Below, one piece after another: positions 63,540-64,000 of a DNA stretch of 64,000 bases (positions within the stretch are counted from its first letter, which is position 1; each line of letters starts with the position of its first letter). Source of the DNA: Clostridium sp. KNHs205. GTDB lineage: Bacteria; Bacillota; Clostridia; Lachnospirales; Lachnospiraceae. The stretch is from positions 3,271,501 through 3,335,500 of the forward strand of contig NZ_JNLE01000003.1 of the NCBI RefSeq assembly GCF_000702945.1. Direction: 5' to 3'. Made by a program: the position numbers and the translations under genes. The notes below the pieces were generated by a model. The model was given only the letters and a program-made list of their open reading frames with translations, had not been told where the DNA came from and searched no databases.

Positions 63540-64000
63540 GTGAAAGAATTGTTACAGAAATTTAATTTTTCTAAAGAATTACAAGCAATACTGGACAGTT
63601 GTAAGAGCGTAGTAATCCCTGCTACAAAAGAGGAATTGCTGGCTCTTTCCTTTGGCCCTGAAGGCGGAAACGATTTCGAAGTAAGATATGACGTGGAAGG
63701 TAAAGGCTCTGTTCTGGAAGCTACCGTAACCAGATGCAGAAACGGTGTTATCGGTAACTATCCGGAAGATTATATGAGAAGAAGAGACCCGGACTGTAAT
63801 CTGGTATCTGATGATAAAGAGTCAGATAAACCAAGATATCAGGACCTTTACAAAAAGGATTTCAGTGAATTAAGAGATGCGACTTTTGAATGGCTTAAGA
63901 AACAGGAACTTTTTATCGTTCCCTTTATGGCCGGAGGAAGAGAATACGGATATCCCGCTATTCTTTTAGCACCTGTTAATGCAGGTTTTTTTGGTGCTGC
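63540..64000 (+). CDS. N-terminal part of a DUF4914-like protein, cut by window end
   Basis: The frame starts with GTG at 63540 after AAAGGA and is open to the window end, 153 codons. It reads K-E-L-L-Q-K-F-N-F, F-G-P-E-G-G-N-D-F-E-V-R-Y-D, R-R-R-D-P-D-C-N-L-V and F-M-A-G-G-R-E-Y-G-Y-P-A. This resembles what I recall of DUF4914 proteins of Clostridia and Bacteroides (about 600 residues, function unknown). The match is from memory and moderate. Confidence 0.6.
   Translation, partial: MKELLQKFNFSKELQAILDSCKSVVIPATKEELLALSFGPEGGNDFEVRYDVEGKGSVLEATVTRCRNGVIGNYPEDYMRRRDPDCNLVSDDKESDKPRYQDLYKKDFSELRDATFEWLKKQELFIVPFMAGGREYGYPAILLAPVNAGFFGA

Overview
The window reads as chromosome of a low-GC, anaerobic, spore-forming, nitrogen-fixing Firmicute, most probably a Lachnospiraceae/Clostridium relative. 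This is inferred from clostridial-type nif features (nifI1-nifI2 between nifH and nifD, a nifN-nifB fusion, nifV split into omega and alpha parts, and a 102-residue 2Fe-2S ferredoxin of the Clostridium pasteurianum type), from LysM-GH18 spore-type lytic enzymes, and from the AT-rich sequence with strong AGGAGG ribosome sites. No rRNA, tRNA or CRISPR array was seen.

Layout. 1-5 kb: end of a papain-fold peptidase-like gene, a Cys-type glutathione peroxidase, thioredoxin, an FtsH-like protease and a sugar-binding protein. 5-8.1 kb: a lysine riboswitch with terminator, followed by a polar amino-acid ABC transporter (binding lipoprotein, permease, ATPase), hence probably a lysine importer. 8.1-22.8 kb: a multicopper-oxidase-like protein that has lost its copper ligands, and a LysM-GH18 spore-type hydrolase gene cut in two by a 12.4-kb insertion (about 9508-21943). 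The two halves share the hexamer GTATAG at the junctions. Joining them there restores exactly one 428-codon reading frame. The insertion carries a VirD4 remnant, HxlR/RidA, LysR/ferredoxin-nitroreductase, a CPBP fragment, an M29 aminopeptidase, an intact IS3-family element sitting in the loop of a terminator, a large serine recombinase, a secreted cysteine peptidase with a membrane partner, and a LysM-GH18 paralogue without catalytic acids.

23-28.2 kb: OhrR and a divergent glutathione peroxidase with paired operators, an ammonium channel fused to a PII domain, a CPBP protein and a cation/calcium exchanger with an attenuator-like leader. 28.5-40 kb: nifH-I1-I2-D-K, then nifE-(N-B)-ferredoxin-nifV omega-nifV alpha, enough for the nitrogenase structural proteins, cofactor assembly and homocitrate synthesis. 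The amt and nifH leaders share a hairpin/terminator design compatible with antitermination, which would link ammonium sensing to fixation.

40-64 kb: a chemoreceptor, GH4 and GH2 glycosidases with two AraC regulators, a 230-bp palindrome, feoAB, an LUD protein, a surface protein, an intracellular subtilisin, DedA, a DUF1540 mini-protein, nagB-nagA divergent from nanE-rpiR, a K+-independent type H+-pyrophosphatase, a CNNM/CorC-type protein, and a long structured leader before a DUF4914-like gene cut by the window end.

All family assignments come from reading motifs by eye. No database search was run.
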